Shown: positions 1 to 7,914, counted from the stretch's first letter. The stretch: 12,821 bases of DNA from an uncultured Bacteroidota bacterium (GCA_903933995.1 CAIZMD010000196.1:1-12821); one strand, 5' to 3'. Made by a program: numbers and translations. Notes: generated by a model not told the origin, from the letters alone.

Positions 1-5
1 ATTGA

Positions 6-1550
6 TTATCCCGCCCAAGATTCTCTATCCAAACTACGATATTGAATGGCTTCTGCCAGGTACTCGGGTTTTACATCGGCGGAGCCTGATAGGTCTGCAA
101 TAGTGCGGCTTACTTTTAAAATGCGGTCATAGGCCCGTGCACTGAGTTGTAGCCGCTCCATGGCTTTTTTGAGCAGGGCTTCTCCTACTATGTTGAGTTG
201 ACAAATATCGCGTAGCAAATTGCTATTGATCTGTGCATTGGCAAATACACCGGGTAGGGAAGCATAGCGTTCTAATTGGATTTCTCTAGCTTTGATCACA
301 CGCTCACGAATCAAGGCGGAGCTTTCTCCTTTTGGGGTAGAATCATTTAATTCTTGAAATGCAACAGGTGTTACTTCTACGTGCAAATCAATCCGGTCCA
401 GTAATGGGCCCGATACCTTGTTCAAATATTTTTGTACGGCTCCTGCAGGGCAGGTGCAAGCTTTTTCTGGGTGGTTATAATAGCCACAGGCGCAGGGATT
501 CATGGATGCCAGGAGCATAAAGTTGGCGGGAAATTCCAATGCCATTCGGGCCCTTGAAATAGAAACTTTTCTTTCTTCCAAGGGTTGGCGCATGACTTCT
601 AAAACAGAGCGTTTGAATTCTGGTAATTCGTCTAAAAATAAAACCCCATTATGTGCCAAAGAAATCTCTCCGGGTTGTGGGCTAGAACCTCCACCAACCA
701 AAGCCATATCAGAAATAGTATGGTGCGGAGATCTAAATGGTCTCTTATTAATTAAAGATGCATTGACCGCTAATTTACCTGCCACGGAATGAATCTTGGT
801 GGTCTCTAAAGCTTCTTGTAAGCTTAGTGGTGGCAAGATAGTTGGCATGCGTTTGGCCAACATGGTTTTGCCCGCACCAGGTGGCCCAATCAAGATGGCA
901 TTGTGCGCACCTGCTGCGGCAATTTCTAAAGCGCGTTTGATATTTTCCTGACCACGCACATCGGCAAAATCAATGTCAAAATCATATTGGCTAAAAAAGA
1001 ATTCTTCTCTAGTATTTACTTGCACGGGACTGAGCGTAGACTCGTCTTTGAAAAAAGCTACCAGCTCTTTTAAGTGAGACACGCCATAGACTTTTAACTG
1101 ACTTACCATGCCTGCTTCTCGTTCATTGGCCTTTGGTACTATTAGTCCCTTGAACTGTTCTTTTCTGGCTTGAATGGCAATGGGTAATGCACCCTTGATG
1201 GGTTGCACTGATCCGTCTAAACCCAGTTCTCCCATGATCAAATAGTCTTGTAATTTTTCTGGTGCTGGTAATTGTTCACTGGCACCTAGTAGTGCAATGG
1301 CAATGGGAAGATCAAAAGCGGATCCTGTTTTTTTAATATCGGCGGGAGCCAAGTTCACTACTAATTTGGTGCGCGGCATATAGAAGTCATTAGACTTAAT
1401 GGCGCTCTCTGTTCTTTCCAAACTTTCTCTAACCGCATTGTCTGGCAAACCCACAATAGAATAGCCCTGACCCATGCTCACATTCACTTCTACAGTGATG
1501 GTGATGGCTTCTACTCCATAAACAGCGCTACCAAAAGTCTTGACTAACAT
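6..1550 (-). CDS. YifB/ComM family Mg-chelatase-like AAA+ ATPase
   Basis: A complete 514-residue protein of the YifB/ComM family, close to the family's usual length of about 500. Residues 1-170 form the N-terminal ChlI/Lon-like domain. The AAA+ module follows, with Walker A GPPGAGKT at 222-229 and Walker B VLFLDE at 303-308. Cysteine pairs CAC (353-355) and CTC (365-367) form the family's small Cys motif. LLDRIDLHVEV (383-393) carries a conserved arginine. The C-terminal lid domain (about 415-510) has the family ARAYDRILKVSRTIADL stretch. In Proteobacteria ComM is a hexameric helicase that helps branch migration during natural transformation; in Bacteroidota the role is less defined, so involvement in DNA uptake or recombination is inference. 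The ATG at 1550 starts the conserved MLVKTFGSAVYGVE N-terminus. It is divergent from the sensor kinase and shows no Shine-Dalgarno sequence. Confidence 0.95.
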   Translation of the reverse strand: MLVKTFGSAVYGVEAITITVEVNVSMGQGYSIVGLPDNAVRESLERTESAIKSNDFYMPRTKLVVNLAPADIKKTGSAFDLPIAIALLGASEQLPAPEKLQDYLIMGELGLDGSVQPIKGALPIAIQARKEQFKGLIVPKANEREAGMVSQLKVYGVSHLKELVAFFKDESTLSPVQVNTREEFFFSQYDFDIDFADVRGQENIKRALEIAAAGAHNAILIGPPGAGKTMLAKRMPTILPPLSLQEALETTKIHSVAGKLAVNASLINKRPFRSPHHTISDMALVGGGSSPQPGEISLAHNGVLFLDELPEFKRSVLEVMRQPLEERKVSISRARMALEFPANFMLLASMNPCACGYYNHPEKACTCPAGAVQKYLNKVSGPLLDRIDLHVEVTPVAFQELNDSTPKGESSALIRERVIKAREIQLERYASLPGVFANAQINSNLLRDICQLNIVGEALLKKAMERLQLSARAYDRILKVSRTIADLSGSADVKPEYLAEAIQYRSLDRESWAG

Positions 1551-1573
1551 GGGCTTATTAATAAAAATGGGAA

Positions 1574-1584
1574 GTTAGTCTAAC
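1574..1584. repeat. 11-bp perfect palindrome upstream of the yifB-like gene
   Basis: GTTAG-T-CTAAC is a perfect inverted repeat with a one-base centre. It lies 24 bp upstream of the start codon of the YifB-family gene, inside the 227-bp divergent spacer (1551-1777). It could be an operator half-site pair, but a match this short can occur by chance in AT-rich DNA. The rest of the spacer shows no open frame or RNA gene that I recognise. Confidence 0.3.
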
Positions 1585-1691
1585 TAGAAAAAATTATCCA
1601 TTATTGCTTGCTAAAATGTTTTGACTTTAATATACTTTTTTTATAAATGAATAAACAGATGTTTCTGAAAATGTAAATATTTAAGCATTAA

Positions 1692-1720
1692 TTGTTTTTA
1701 TCATTTAATAAATCTAACTT
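1692..1720 (+). promoter_or_regulatory. Candidate Bacteroidota-type promoter for the sensor kinase
   Basis: TTG at 1692-1694 and TAACTT at 1715-1720 are separated by 20 bp. This fits the Bacteroidota -33 TTG / -7 TAnnTTTG layout, although the last two -7 bases do not match. It would place transcription start roughly 50 bp upstream of the kinase ATG. A second candidate is TTG at 1608-1610 with TACTTTTT at 1633-1640. Both are weak, and AT-rich sequence gives many such matches. Confidence 0.2.
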
Positions 1721-1752
1721 CTTGTCTAATTCTTTTCGAGTATTAATTGATA

Positions 1753-1759
1753 CCCCCCC
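1753..1759 (+). repeat. C7 homopolymer tract upstream of the kinase
   Basis: Seven consecutive cytosines lie 18 bp upstream of the kinase ATG, in otherwise AT-rich spacer. A tract this short, outside the coding frame, could vary in length by slippage and alter leader structure or translation. It is also the only C-rich element near the start codon. No effect can be shown from sequence alone. Confidence 0.6.
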
Positions 1760-1777
1760 TACAATTAAGTTAATCCC

Positions 1778-4390
1778 ATGCTATTAACTGAACAGTTTGG
1801 TATACAATTAGGAGATTATTTTTCCCAAAACATCAACCCAATGTGGGTTTATGAACGGGAATCTGGTTTCTTTCTAGCAGTTAATGAGGCAGCCATCGAT
1901 GTATTTGGCTATGAAGAACAGGAGTTTCTCCAAATGAAACTGACAGATTTTCTAACTGAATCAGAATTCCAAAAATTAAATGCTCCTATTAGAGATTTAA
2001 AGAATCCACCTATTAGGGAACTAATCAATAAAAATGGCGATTCTATTTTTGTAAAACTAACGCAACACAAAACCCAATTCAATGGCACCAAGTGCTTTCT
2101 CTTAACTGCTATTGATTGTACAGCATTTAAAAGAAAGGAAACTTTTCTTAATGAAAAGATTCAACAACTCAGTTCTCAAACCCTGGTGGCTGATTTTACA
2201 AATAATTTAGTGATCATTGTTGATGAAACTGGTAGAATATGTTGGGTAAACAATGCATTTGTCAATACCATGCTATATGCTATTGATGAAATTATTGGCA
2301 AAAGACCTAGTGAGTTTATTCATGGCCCACTATCAGATCTAAACACTTCTGCTAGGATTAAAGAAGCCATAAAAAATAAACAAGCATTCAAAGAAGAAAT
2401 TATACATTATACCAAAGACAAGACACCCATTTGGATTCTTGCAGTAGGGCAACCAATTTTTGATGTTAAAAATAAATTGATTCAGTATTTAATTGTAGAA
2501 ACGGATATTACTAATCAAAAGCAACAAGAAGAACAATTAAATAGATCAGAATCAGAATTACATGCATTCTTTAATAGTTCAGGTTCCATTTTAGTCTTGT
2601 TTGATGCAGAATTTAATGTAACTGCATTTAACAATAAAGCGCAAATGATTGTAGAAGAAGTGCTGCATGCTTCTATTAAAATTGGTCAACCAGTATTTAC
2701 CATGGTGCCGAATGAGGCAAAAGAAATATTCAAGCATTTTGCATCTGAAGCATTGGCAGGAAGAGCTACTGAAAATAGGGAAGCCAAATTGCCAGGCTAT
2801 GACAGTTGGTGGAACATGCGTTATTTACCTATTAAAAATGGATTTGGAGAAATCATTGGGGCATCGTTTACAGCAATAGATATTACAGATAGGATTAAAA
2901 AAGAATTGTTACTTGTAGAAAGTGAAAAAAGATACAGTTTAGTTACACAAGCAACTTTTGATGCTATTTGGGATTGGGATATTGAACAAAATACTTTGTT
3001 CCGCGGTGAGGGATTCTACAGTTTATTCGGATATGAAATTGGCACATTAAAAAACGATCCTTCTAATTGGGACAACTTAATTCATCCTGATGACTTTAAA
3101 AGGGTTGTTATTGATTTTCAAAATATATTAGATTCCGATACTACCAATTGGATTGAAGAATACCAGTTTCTTAAATCAGATGGTAGTTATGCTTTTGTTA
3201 GAGACAAAGCCATCATCATAAGGAATAAAAAAGGCAAGGCAATTAGAATGGTTGGGGCCATGCAGGATATTAGTGAAGAAGTGCTCAAAGCACAACAATT
3301 GAAAATTTTTGAATCTGCTATCAAGAATACCAGTGATGCGGTGGTGATTACAAGTGCCCAATTACCAAATTCTTCTGATGTTAAAATTGTATTTGTCAAT
3401 GATTCCTATGTTAAAATGACGGGTTATTCCATTGAGGAGGTTTTGGGGAAGTCGCCAAGAATTTTGCAAGGTCCTTTAACAGATATGAATGAAATAGGAC
3501 GGTTAAAAAACGCCATCGTAAACTGGTTACCCTGTGAGATTGAAATCATTAATTACAAAAAAAATGGAGAACCTTTTTGGGTAAATATTTCAATTGTTCC
3601 AGTGGCAAATGAATCTGGTTGGTTTACCCACTGGATTGCCATTCAAAAAGATATGACAGATAGGAGAAGACAAATGGAAGAGCGGGAAATGCTGATAGGA
3701 GAGCTTACTAAAAACAACACTGAATTAAAGCAATTCTCCTATATCACTTCTCATAATTTACGAGCTCCTTTAACTAATATGATTGGCATTTTCAATTTAT
3801 TGGATTTGTCTAACATAAAGGACAGCAAGATGCTTCAACTAATGGATGGACTTAAAGAATCAACCTTTAAACTAAATGATACTTTAAACGATCTGATTAG
3901 GATTTTGATAGTAAAAGAAAATATTCATATTGAATTAGAGGATGTTTCATTTAATAATGCTTTTAATAAAGCAGTTAGCTCAGTTAGTAAGATTATTGCT
4001 AATTCTAACGCGATAATTGATCTAGATTTTAGCGAAGTTTCTTCTGTTAGATTTAGTCATATTTATATGGAGAGCATTTTTTATAATTTAATAACCAATG
4101 CCATCAAATTCCAGCAACTGGGGAACAGACCAGAAATTAAAATAAGAACTACTTATAGGAATCAAGTTGCTCAATTACATATTTCAGATAACGGGGTTGG
4201 AATGGATTGGAATAAGATTAAGGACAAAATATTTGGGCTTTATCAGAAGTTTCATAGTAATCAAGATAGCAAGGGAATAGGTTTATATTTAGTTCAAGCC
4301 CAGGTAAATGCCCTTGGAGGGACTATTGAATTAAAAACGGAACTGAATAAGGGAACAACTTTCACCATTAGTTTTAATAGCAAGCATTAA
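1778..4390 (+). CDS. Soluble multi-PAS hybrid-free sensor histidine kinase
   Basis: An 870-residue sensor kinase with no signal peptide or membrane segment, so it probably senses in the cytoplasm. Five PAS-like domains can be traced at about 10-120, 140-248, 260-373, 385-502 and 510-630. The fourth is PAS_3-like, with WDNLIHPDDF at 431-440. The HisKA H-box has H659 in SYITSHNLRAPLTN, a HNLRAP variant of the usual HELRTP. The HATPase_c domain has an N-box with N770 and N774, the G1 motif DNGVGMD (804-810) and the G2 motif GIGLYLV (833-839). All catalytic motifs are intact. There is no receiver domain and no response regulator beside it, so its partner lies elsewhere. The PAS ligands cannot be read from sequence. 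The ATG at 1778 precedes the first PAS domain and has no Shine-Dalgarno sequence. Sampled stretches are much more AT-rich than the neighbouring genes. Confidence 0.93.
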   Translation: MLLTEQFGIQLGDYFSQNINPMWVYERESGFFLAVNEAAIDVFGYEEQEFLQMKLTDFLTESEFQKLNAPIRDLKNPPIRELINKNGDSIFVKLTQHKTQFNGTKCFLLTAIDCTAFKRKETFLNEKIQQLSSQTLVADFTNNLVIIVDETGRICWVNNAFVNTMLYAIDEIIGKRPSEFIHGPLSDLNTSARIKEAIKNKQAFKEEIIHYTKDKTPIWILAVGQPIFDVKNKLIQYLIVETDITNQKQQEEQLNRSESELHAFFNSSGSILVLFDAEFNVTAFNNKAQMIVEEVLHASIKIGQPVFTMVPNEAKEIFKHFASEALAGRATENREAKLPGYDSWWNMRYLPIKNGFGEIIGASFTAIDITDRIKKELLLVESEKRYSLVTQATFDAIWDWDIEQNTLFRGEGFYSLFGYEIGTLKNDPSNWDNLIHPDDFKRVVIDFQNILDSDTTNWIEEYQFLKSDGSYAFVRDKAIIIRNKKGKAIRMVGAMQDISEEVLKAQQLKIFESAIKNTSDAVVITSAQLPNSSDVKIVFVNDSYVKMTGYSIEEVLGKSPRILQGPLTDMNEIGRLKNAIVNWLPCEIEIINYKKNGEPFWVNISIVPVANESGWFTHWIAIQKDMTDRRRQMEEREMLIGELTKNNTELKQFSYITSHNLRAPLTNMIGIFNLLDLSNIKDSKMLQLMDGLKESTFKLNDTLNDLIRILIVKENIHIELEDVSFNNAFNKAVSSVSKIIANSNAIIDLDFSEVSSVRFSHIYMESIFYNLITNAIKFQQLGNRPEIKIRTTYRNQVAQLHISDNGVGMDWNKIKDKIFGLYQKFHSNQDSKGIGLYLVQAQVNALGGTIELKTELNKGTTFTISFNSKH

Positions 4391-4392
4391 TA

Positions 4393-4410
4393 AGTCCCTT
4401 TTTAAGGACT
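4393..4410. terminator. Small hairpin between convergent genes
   Basis: AGTCC and GGACT form a 5-bp stem. It can be extended by TT/AA if one C is bulged out, leaving a TTT loop. It begins two bases after the kinase stop codon and 33 bp from the bicupin stop codon, where a bidirectional terminator would sit. No strong T-run follows on either strand, so a Rho-independent terminator is only a tentative reading. Confidence 0.4.
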
Positions 4411-4442
4411 CATAGATTTCAATCTTAATCAACAAATGCTAT

Positions 4443-5207
4443 TTAATTCCATTGAATGGCAAAATACAAAGCGGGTACGGTTCCTGTATTGGTAATATTG
4501 TGCAAGACCATGCTATTTAAGAATACCGCGTCATTGGGGCCGCAGGCTTGATTGCTTTCTCCAATTTGCATGACCCCATTGCCATCTAACATTAAAATGA
4601 TTTCTTCATTCTTGTGGGTATGAGGATCATGGCTTTTAAAACCAGGATTGAGTTGGGTTACATGTATGTCAAAACGATGCAACATGGGTGTTTGAATATC
4701 AAAATACTGACGTACGCCTCCTTTATCATGTGCTTTGAATTTGATGTCTTTCCAGTCAAGCATAAAACCTTGCTCGGTTCTTTTTACAGAATCGGCTAGG
4801 GGGGCAGACTTGGGTTGGTATTGCATTAAATAAAAAATGGCGGGAGCGCCACTGCTATTTTCTAGAAATGCTTCTTCGTTGGGTAATAAGAATAATACGG
4901 AACCTCTTTCTAGATTCTTGGTAACCCCTTTAAAATTCACGCGTAACATGCCTTGCTGCACAATGAGAAAACGCTCATATTTAGAGCCACCTTTAAAGCT
5001 CACTGCCGCCCCAATATTAGCTAGGTTGGCATTTAATTGATGTGTTGCTAAAATAGCACCTGAACCACTAAAGACCGTTTTGGTATTGCCTGCTTTGTCT
5101 ACCGGTTTTGCGGCTGTATAAGTATATACTTTAGAATCTAGGGCTTGGGTTTGTGCCATGGCATAAACGCATAGCAAACTTGTTATGGCAGTCAGCAATT
5201 CTTTCAT
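4443..5207 (-). CDS. Secreted bicupin protein, function unknown
   Basis: The chosen ATG at 5207 begins MKELLTAITSLLCVYAMAQ, a typical signal peptide cleaved near AMA-Q. A TTG six codons upstream (5225) would add MSQISR and is less likely. The mature protein, about 235 residues, holds two cupin barrels. Numbering from that TTG, the first (about 60-140) lacks the His metal ligands. The second (about 185-258) has the complete cupin motif 1, with H202, H204 and E208 followed by G215, and motif 2 with H242 and N246. A metal-dependent activity in the periplasm or outside the cell is therefore plausible from the second barrel only. The general bicupin layout recalls ureidoglycine aminohydrolase and oxalate decarboxylase relatives, but the substrate cannot be assigned. 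The gene sits 22 bp downstream of the MutS-like gene on the same strand and may be cotranscribed with it. Confidence 0.85.
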   Translation of the reverse strand: MKELLTAITSLLCVYAMAQTQALDSKVYTYTAAKPVDKAGNTKTVFSGSGAILATHQLNANLANIGAAVSFKGGSKYERFLIVQQGMLRVNFKGVTKNLERGSVLFLLPNEEAFLENSSGAPAIFYLMQYQPKSAPLADSVKRTEQGFMLDWKDIKFKAHDKGGVRQYFDIQTPMLHRFDIHVTQLNPGFKSHDPHTHKNEEIILMLDGNGVMQIGESNQACGPNDAVFLNSMVLHNITNTGTVPALYFAIQWN

Positions 5208-5229
5208 GCGGCTTATTTGACTCAAGTTA

Positions 5230-6549
5230 TTATAAATTGTCCAGAATCTTGGTCACTCCCTCGCGTTTGAGGATTAGGTAACCAATACGGTCATTACTGA
5301 TCCCTTCTTTTAATTGATAGGAAAATTCCAGTTGGTCATTTTCCATACTGGTTTCAAAATAGCGAAACTGGATATTGGAGTATTGTTTGAGCCCTTCTCC
5401 AATTTCATACAAATGCGTAGAGAGGATGAAAAGACTTTTTTTCATTTTACGAAGGCCTTCAATCACGGCAGTAGAACATTTCATGGCATCTTGAATATTG
5501 GTGCCTTTGAACAGTTCATCTATCAATATGAGCCAATTATTGCCATCGCTGATTTTCTCCAATGTCTTTTTAATACGTTGTACTTCATTAAAGAAATAGC
5601 TCTCTCCTTTCAAGATATTATCTTCAACCTGAATATTGCTCAAGAGTCCGTGAAACAGGCTCAGACGCATACTAGTTGCCGGAACACCCATGCCCAGGTG
5701 GGCTAGGTACACAGACAATCCAACGGCTTTGATATAGGTACTTTTGCCACCCATATTGGCGCCTGTTAAAAAGATAAAATTGCGACTGATATCTAGTTCC
5801 GTATCATAAGCTATAGGCGTAGGTAACAACAAATGATAGAGCCCGGTAGCTTCTACAAAAGGTTGATCACTGGCTTCTAAAACTGGAAAGGCAAATTGAC
5901 ATTTTTCGCAAGCAATGGCCATGCTCATATAGGCATCTAGCTTGAAAAAAATCTCAATCAAATCATTGGATGGTCTTTTAAAATGGTTGCGCAAAAAGAT
6001 GCCATATTCCAAAATGGTTTTGGGGCTGAGCTCTGTTCCCTTTGCCACCTGCATCATTTCTTTAATACTGGCTTTGCCCAGCAAATGCTCCATACTTTCA
6101 TACCAGATCTGTAATTGTTTGCTCAACTTAATCTGAGATAACAATTGCACAATGCAGTCCATCCCTTTTAAAAATTCAATGGTATGTTCTACGGTGTACT
6201 TGGTGATAGAATAGTCTGGGGCGTGAAAGTATTTGTAAAATAGGCTATTGAACAGCGATGGTTGATGAGGGTATTCATCCATGGGTGTGTCATAGTATTT
6301 TTCCAATACCATGATACTCCCATTGGTTACCTGGGTCAGGGGCCATGCAGCTTGTAGGACTTGTAAAATTTGAATGGTGGTTTGCGTGTCTTGAATAGCG
6401 GCAATACTATTCAAAGGGCTGCCCAAGAGGTACCTAAAATACTCCCTGCCCCCATTGGTATGGGTAAAGTTTAAGTGGTGAAACACAGACTGTTCCTCGT
6501 CTCTATGAAAAATAGAAAGATCAGTTAGTGTGGTTTTGTCTACTTGCAC
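5230..6549 (-). CDS. Short MutS-like ATPase (MutS core and ATPase domains only)
   Basis: A 439-residue MutS-related protein. The N-terminal half (about 10-230) resembles the helical MutS core/lever region. The C-terminal half is the MutS domain V ATPase, with Walker A GANMGGKST at 263-271, Walker B LILIDE (340-345) and the STH signature with H379. It lacks the N-terminal mismatch-recognition domain of MutS (no Phe-x-Glu motif seen, and about half the length of MutS). It also lacks the Smr nuclease domain of MutS2, so it belongs to neither of those. Similar short MutS-like proteins occur in Bacteroidota without a settled role; DNA structure or junction binding is inference. The start is GTG at 6549, nine bases after the pyrC stop and in the same frame. 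No other plausible start lies upstream, since the pyrC stop blocks the frame. Probably part of a pyrC-led operon. Confidence 0.88.
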   Translation of the reverse strand: MQVDKTTLTDLSIFHRDEEQSVFHHLNFTHTNGGREYFRYLLGSPLNSIAAIQDTQTTIQILQVLQAAWPLTQVTNGSIMVLEKYYDTPMDEYPHQPSLFNSLFYKYFHAPDYSITKYTVEHTIEFLKGMDCIVQLLSQIKLSKQLQIWYESMEHLLGKASIKEMMQVAKGTELSPKTILEYGIFLRNHFKRPSNDLIEIFFKLDAYMSMAIACEKCQFAFPVLEASDQPFVEATGLYHLLLPTPIAYDTELDISRNFIFLTGANMGGKSTYIKAVGLSVYLAHLGMGVPATSMRLSLFHGLLSNIQVEDNILKGESYFFNEVQRIKKTLEKISDGNNWLILIDELFKGTNIQDAMKCSTAVIEGLRKMKKSLFILSTHLYEIGEGLKQYSNIQFRYFETSMENDQLEFSYQLKEGISNDRIGYLILKREGVTKILDNL

Positions 6550-6558
6550 GGCCGCTAT

Positions 6559-7899
6559 TTATCGTTCAAATTGCATTCTCATTCCCTGCTGTGATGCATC
6601 AAAGCTACCATTTCCATAAACCAAATGCCCATTCACAAAAGTATTGTTGATGGTTGCTGGAAATTGGAATCCTTCTAAGGGACTCCATCCGCATTTGTAA
6701 TGGATATTTTCTTTTGACACGGTAGATGGTTTGTTGAGGTCTACCAACACCAAGTCTGCATAATAGCCTTCTCTAATATAGCCACGTTCTTTGATCTGAA
6801 AACAATCGGCTACTGCATGGCTCATTTTTTCTACTACTTTTTCAAGGCTAATCTTACCTTGTTGCACATAGTGAAGCATGAGTAAAACGGAGTGTTGCAC
6901 CAGTGGCAATCCCGCGTGAGCGTGTAAATAGTCTTCTTGTTTTTCAGACCAGGTATGTGGAGCATGATCCGTTGCAATTACATCTAAGCGATCATCTAAC
7001 AAAGCTTCCCAAAGCCCGTCTCTATTTTCAGGTGCTTTAATAGCAGGGTTACACTTGATTTGATTACCCAATTTGGCGTAGTCATTGCTGGTAAAATGCA
7101 AATGGTGTACACAAACTTCAGACGTGATGCGCTTGTCTTTGAGTGGAATCATATTGGTGAACAATTGCAATTCCTTAGCCGTGCTTATATGCAGGATATG
7201 CAAACGGGTATTGTATTTTTTGGCGTATTGTATGGCGCGGAAAGAAGACTCAAAACAAGCTTCTTCATTACGGATAATTGGGTGCCAAGAAGCATCCAAG
7301 GTTTTGCCGGAGGCGATGGCTGCTGCTAAATTTTCTTTAATGATTCTTTCTTCTTCACAGTGTGTAGCAATGAGTAATTCAGAACCTTCAAAAACCCTTT
7401 CTAAAATCAGGGGATTGTCTACCAACAAATTGCCAGTAGAAGAACCCATGAAAATTTTAACCCCGCAAACATCTTTTTTCTTGTCATTGGTTTTTAAAAT
7501 TTCCTCTAGGTTATCATTAGAAGTACCCATGAAAAAACTATAATTGGCAATAGAATTTTCTTTTGCAATACTGTATTTGTTTTCTAATAATTCTTGGGTA
7601 AAAGCAGGCGGATTGGTATTGGGCATTTCCATAAAACTGGTAACACCCCCAGCTACTGCGGCTCTTGCTTCTGTTGCAATATTGGCTTTATGTGTTAGGC
7701 CAGGTTCTCTAAAATGTACTTGGTCATCAATAGCGCCTGGAATCAAGTGCTTGCCAGTTCCGTCTATTTCATGCGTATTTCCCTTAGGCTCAATGATGCC
7801 ACCAATCTTGTCTATTCTGCCATCTTTGATGAGTAAGTCACCTTGAATCTGTTTTCCTTCATTAACAATGTGGGTATTCTTAATTAGGTATTGCTCCAT
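6559..7899 (-). CDS. pyrC: Dihydroorotase (class I type)
   Basis: A 446-residue dihydroorotase of the amidohydrolase superfamily, catalysing reversible cyclisation of carbamoyl aspartate to dihydroorotate in pyrimidine synthesis. Visible motifs are the family signature region DDQVHFREPGLTH (58-70), MPNTNPP (92-98), GVKIFMGSSTGN with K148 as the likely carboxylated lysine, H180, H237 in LHILHIST, the NPAIK substrate loop (284-288) and IATDHAPH with D311. The usual first metal histidine of the HxH motif is Q60 here; from memory, Bacteroidota dihydroorotases share this DDQVHFREPG form. The ATG at 7899 gives a normal N-terminus. It lies 51 bp downstream of porT and directly upstream of the MutS-like gene. 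Other amidohydrolases such as allantoinase are less likely, given the NPAIK and THKA motifs. Confidence 0.93.
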   Translation of the reverse strand: MEQYLIKNTHIVNEGKQIQGDLLIKDGRIDKIGGIIEPKGNTHEIDGTGKHLIPGAIDDQVHFREPGLTHKANIATEARAAVAGGVTSFMEMPNTNPPAFTQELLENKYSIAKENSIANYSFFMGTSNDNLEEILKTNDKKKDVCGVKIFMGSSTGNLLVDNPLILERVFEGSELLIATHCEEERIIKENLAAAIASGKTLDASWHPIIRNEEACFESSFRAIQYAKKYNTRLHILHISTAKELQLFTNMIPLKDKRITSEVCVHHLHFTSNDYAKLGNQIKCNPAIKAPENRDGLWEALLDDRLDVIATDHAPHTWSEKQEDYLHAHAGLPLVQHSVLLMLHYVQQGKISLEKVVEKMSHAVADCFQIKERGYIREGYYADLVLVDLNKPSTVSKENIHYKCGWSPLEGFQFPATINNTFVNGHLVYGNGSFDASQQGMRMQFER

Positions 7900-7914
7900 A
7901 AGTATTTTTTATGG
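7896..7914 (-). promoter_or_regulatory. Weak inverted repeat spanning the pyrC start codon
   Basis: CCATAA and TTATGG are complementary 6-bp arms with a 7-base loop. One arm contains the pyrC ATG, so an mRNA hairpin could partly mask the start. The stem is AU-rich and weak, and no regulator is known to act here, so a role in pyrimidine control is speculative. Confidence 0.25.

Noticed and set aside
502..792. Plus-strand open frame inside the YifB-family gene
   Set aside because: It lies wholly antisense to a well-supported AAA+ gene and has no recognisable motif.
1778..4390. Kinase read as a LOV photoreceptor
   Set aside because: The photoactive cysteine is absent from both LOV-like loops, so blue-light sensing by cysteinyl adduct is not supported.
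5230..6549. Assignment of the MutS-like gene as mutS or mutS2
   Set aside because: Too short, with no mismatch-recognition domain and no Smr domain; only the core and ATPase domains are present.
7060..7846. Three plus-strand open frames (7060-7329, 7085-7543, 7544-7846) antisense to pyrC
   Set aside because: Low-complexity, motif-free translations opposite a clear dihydroorotase; shadows of its codon pattern.
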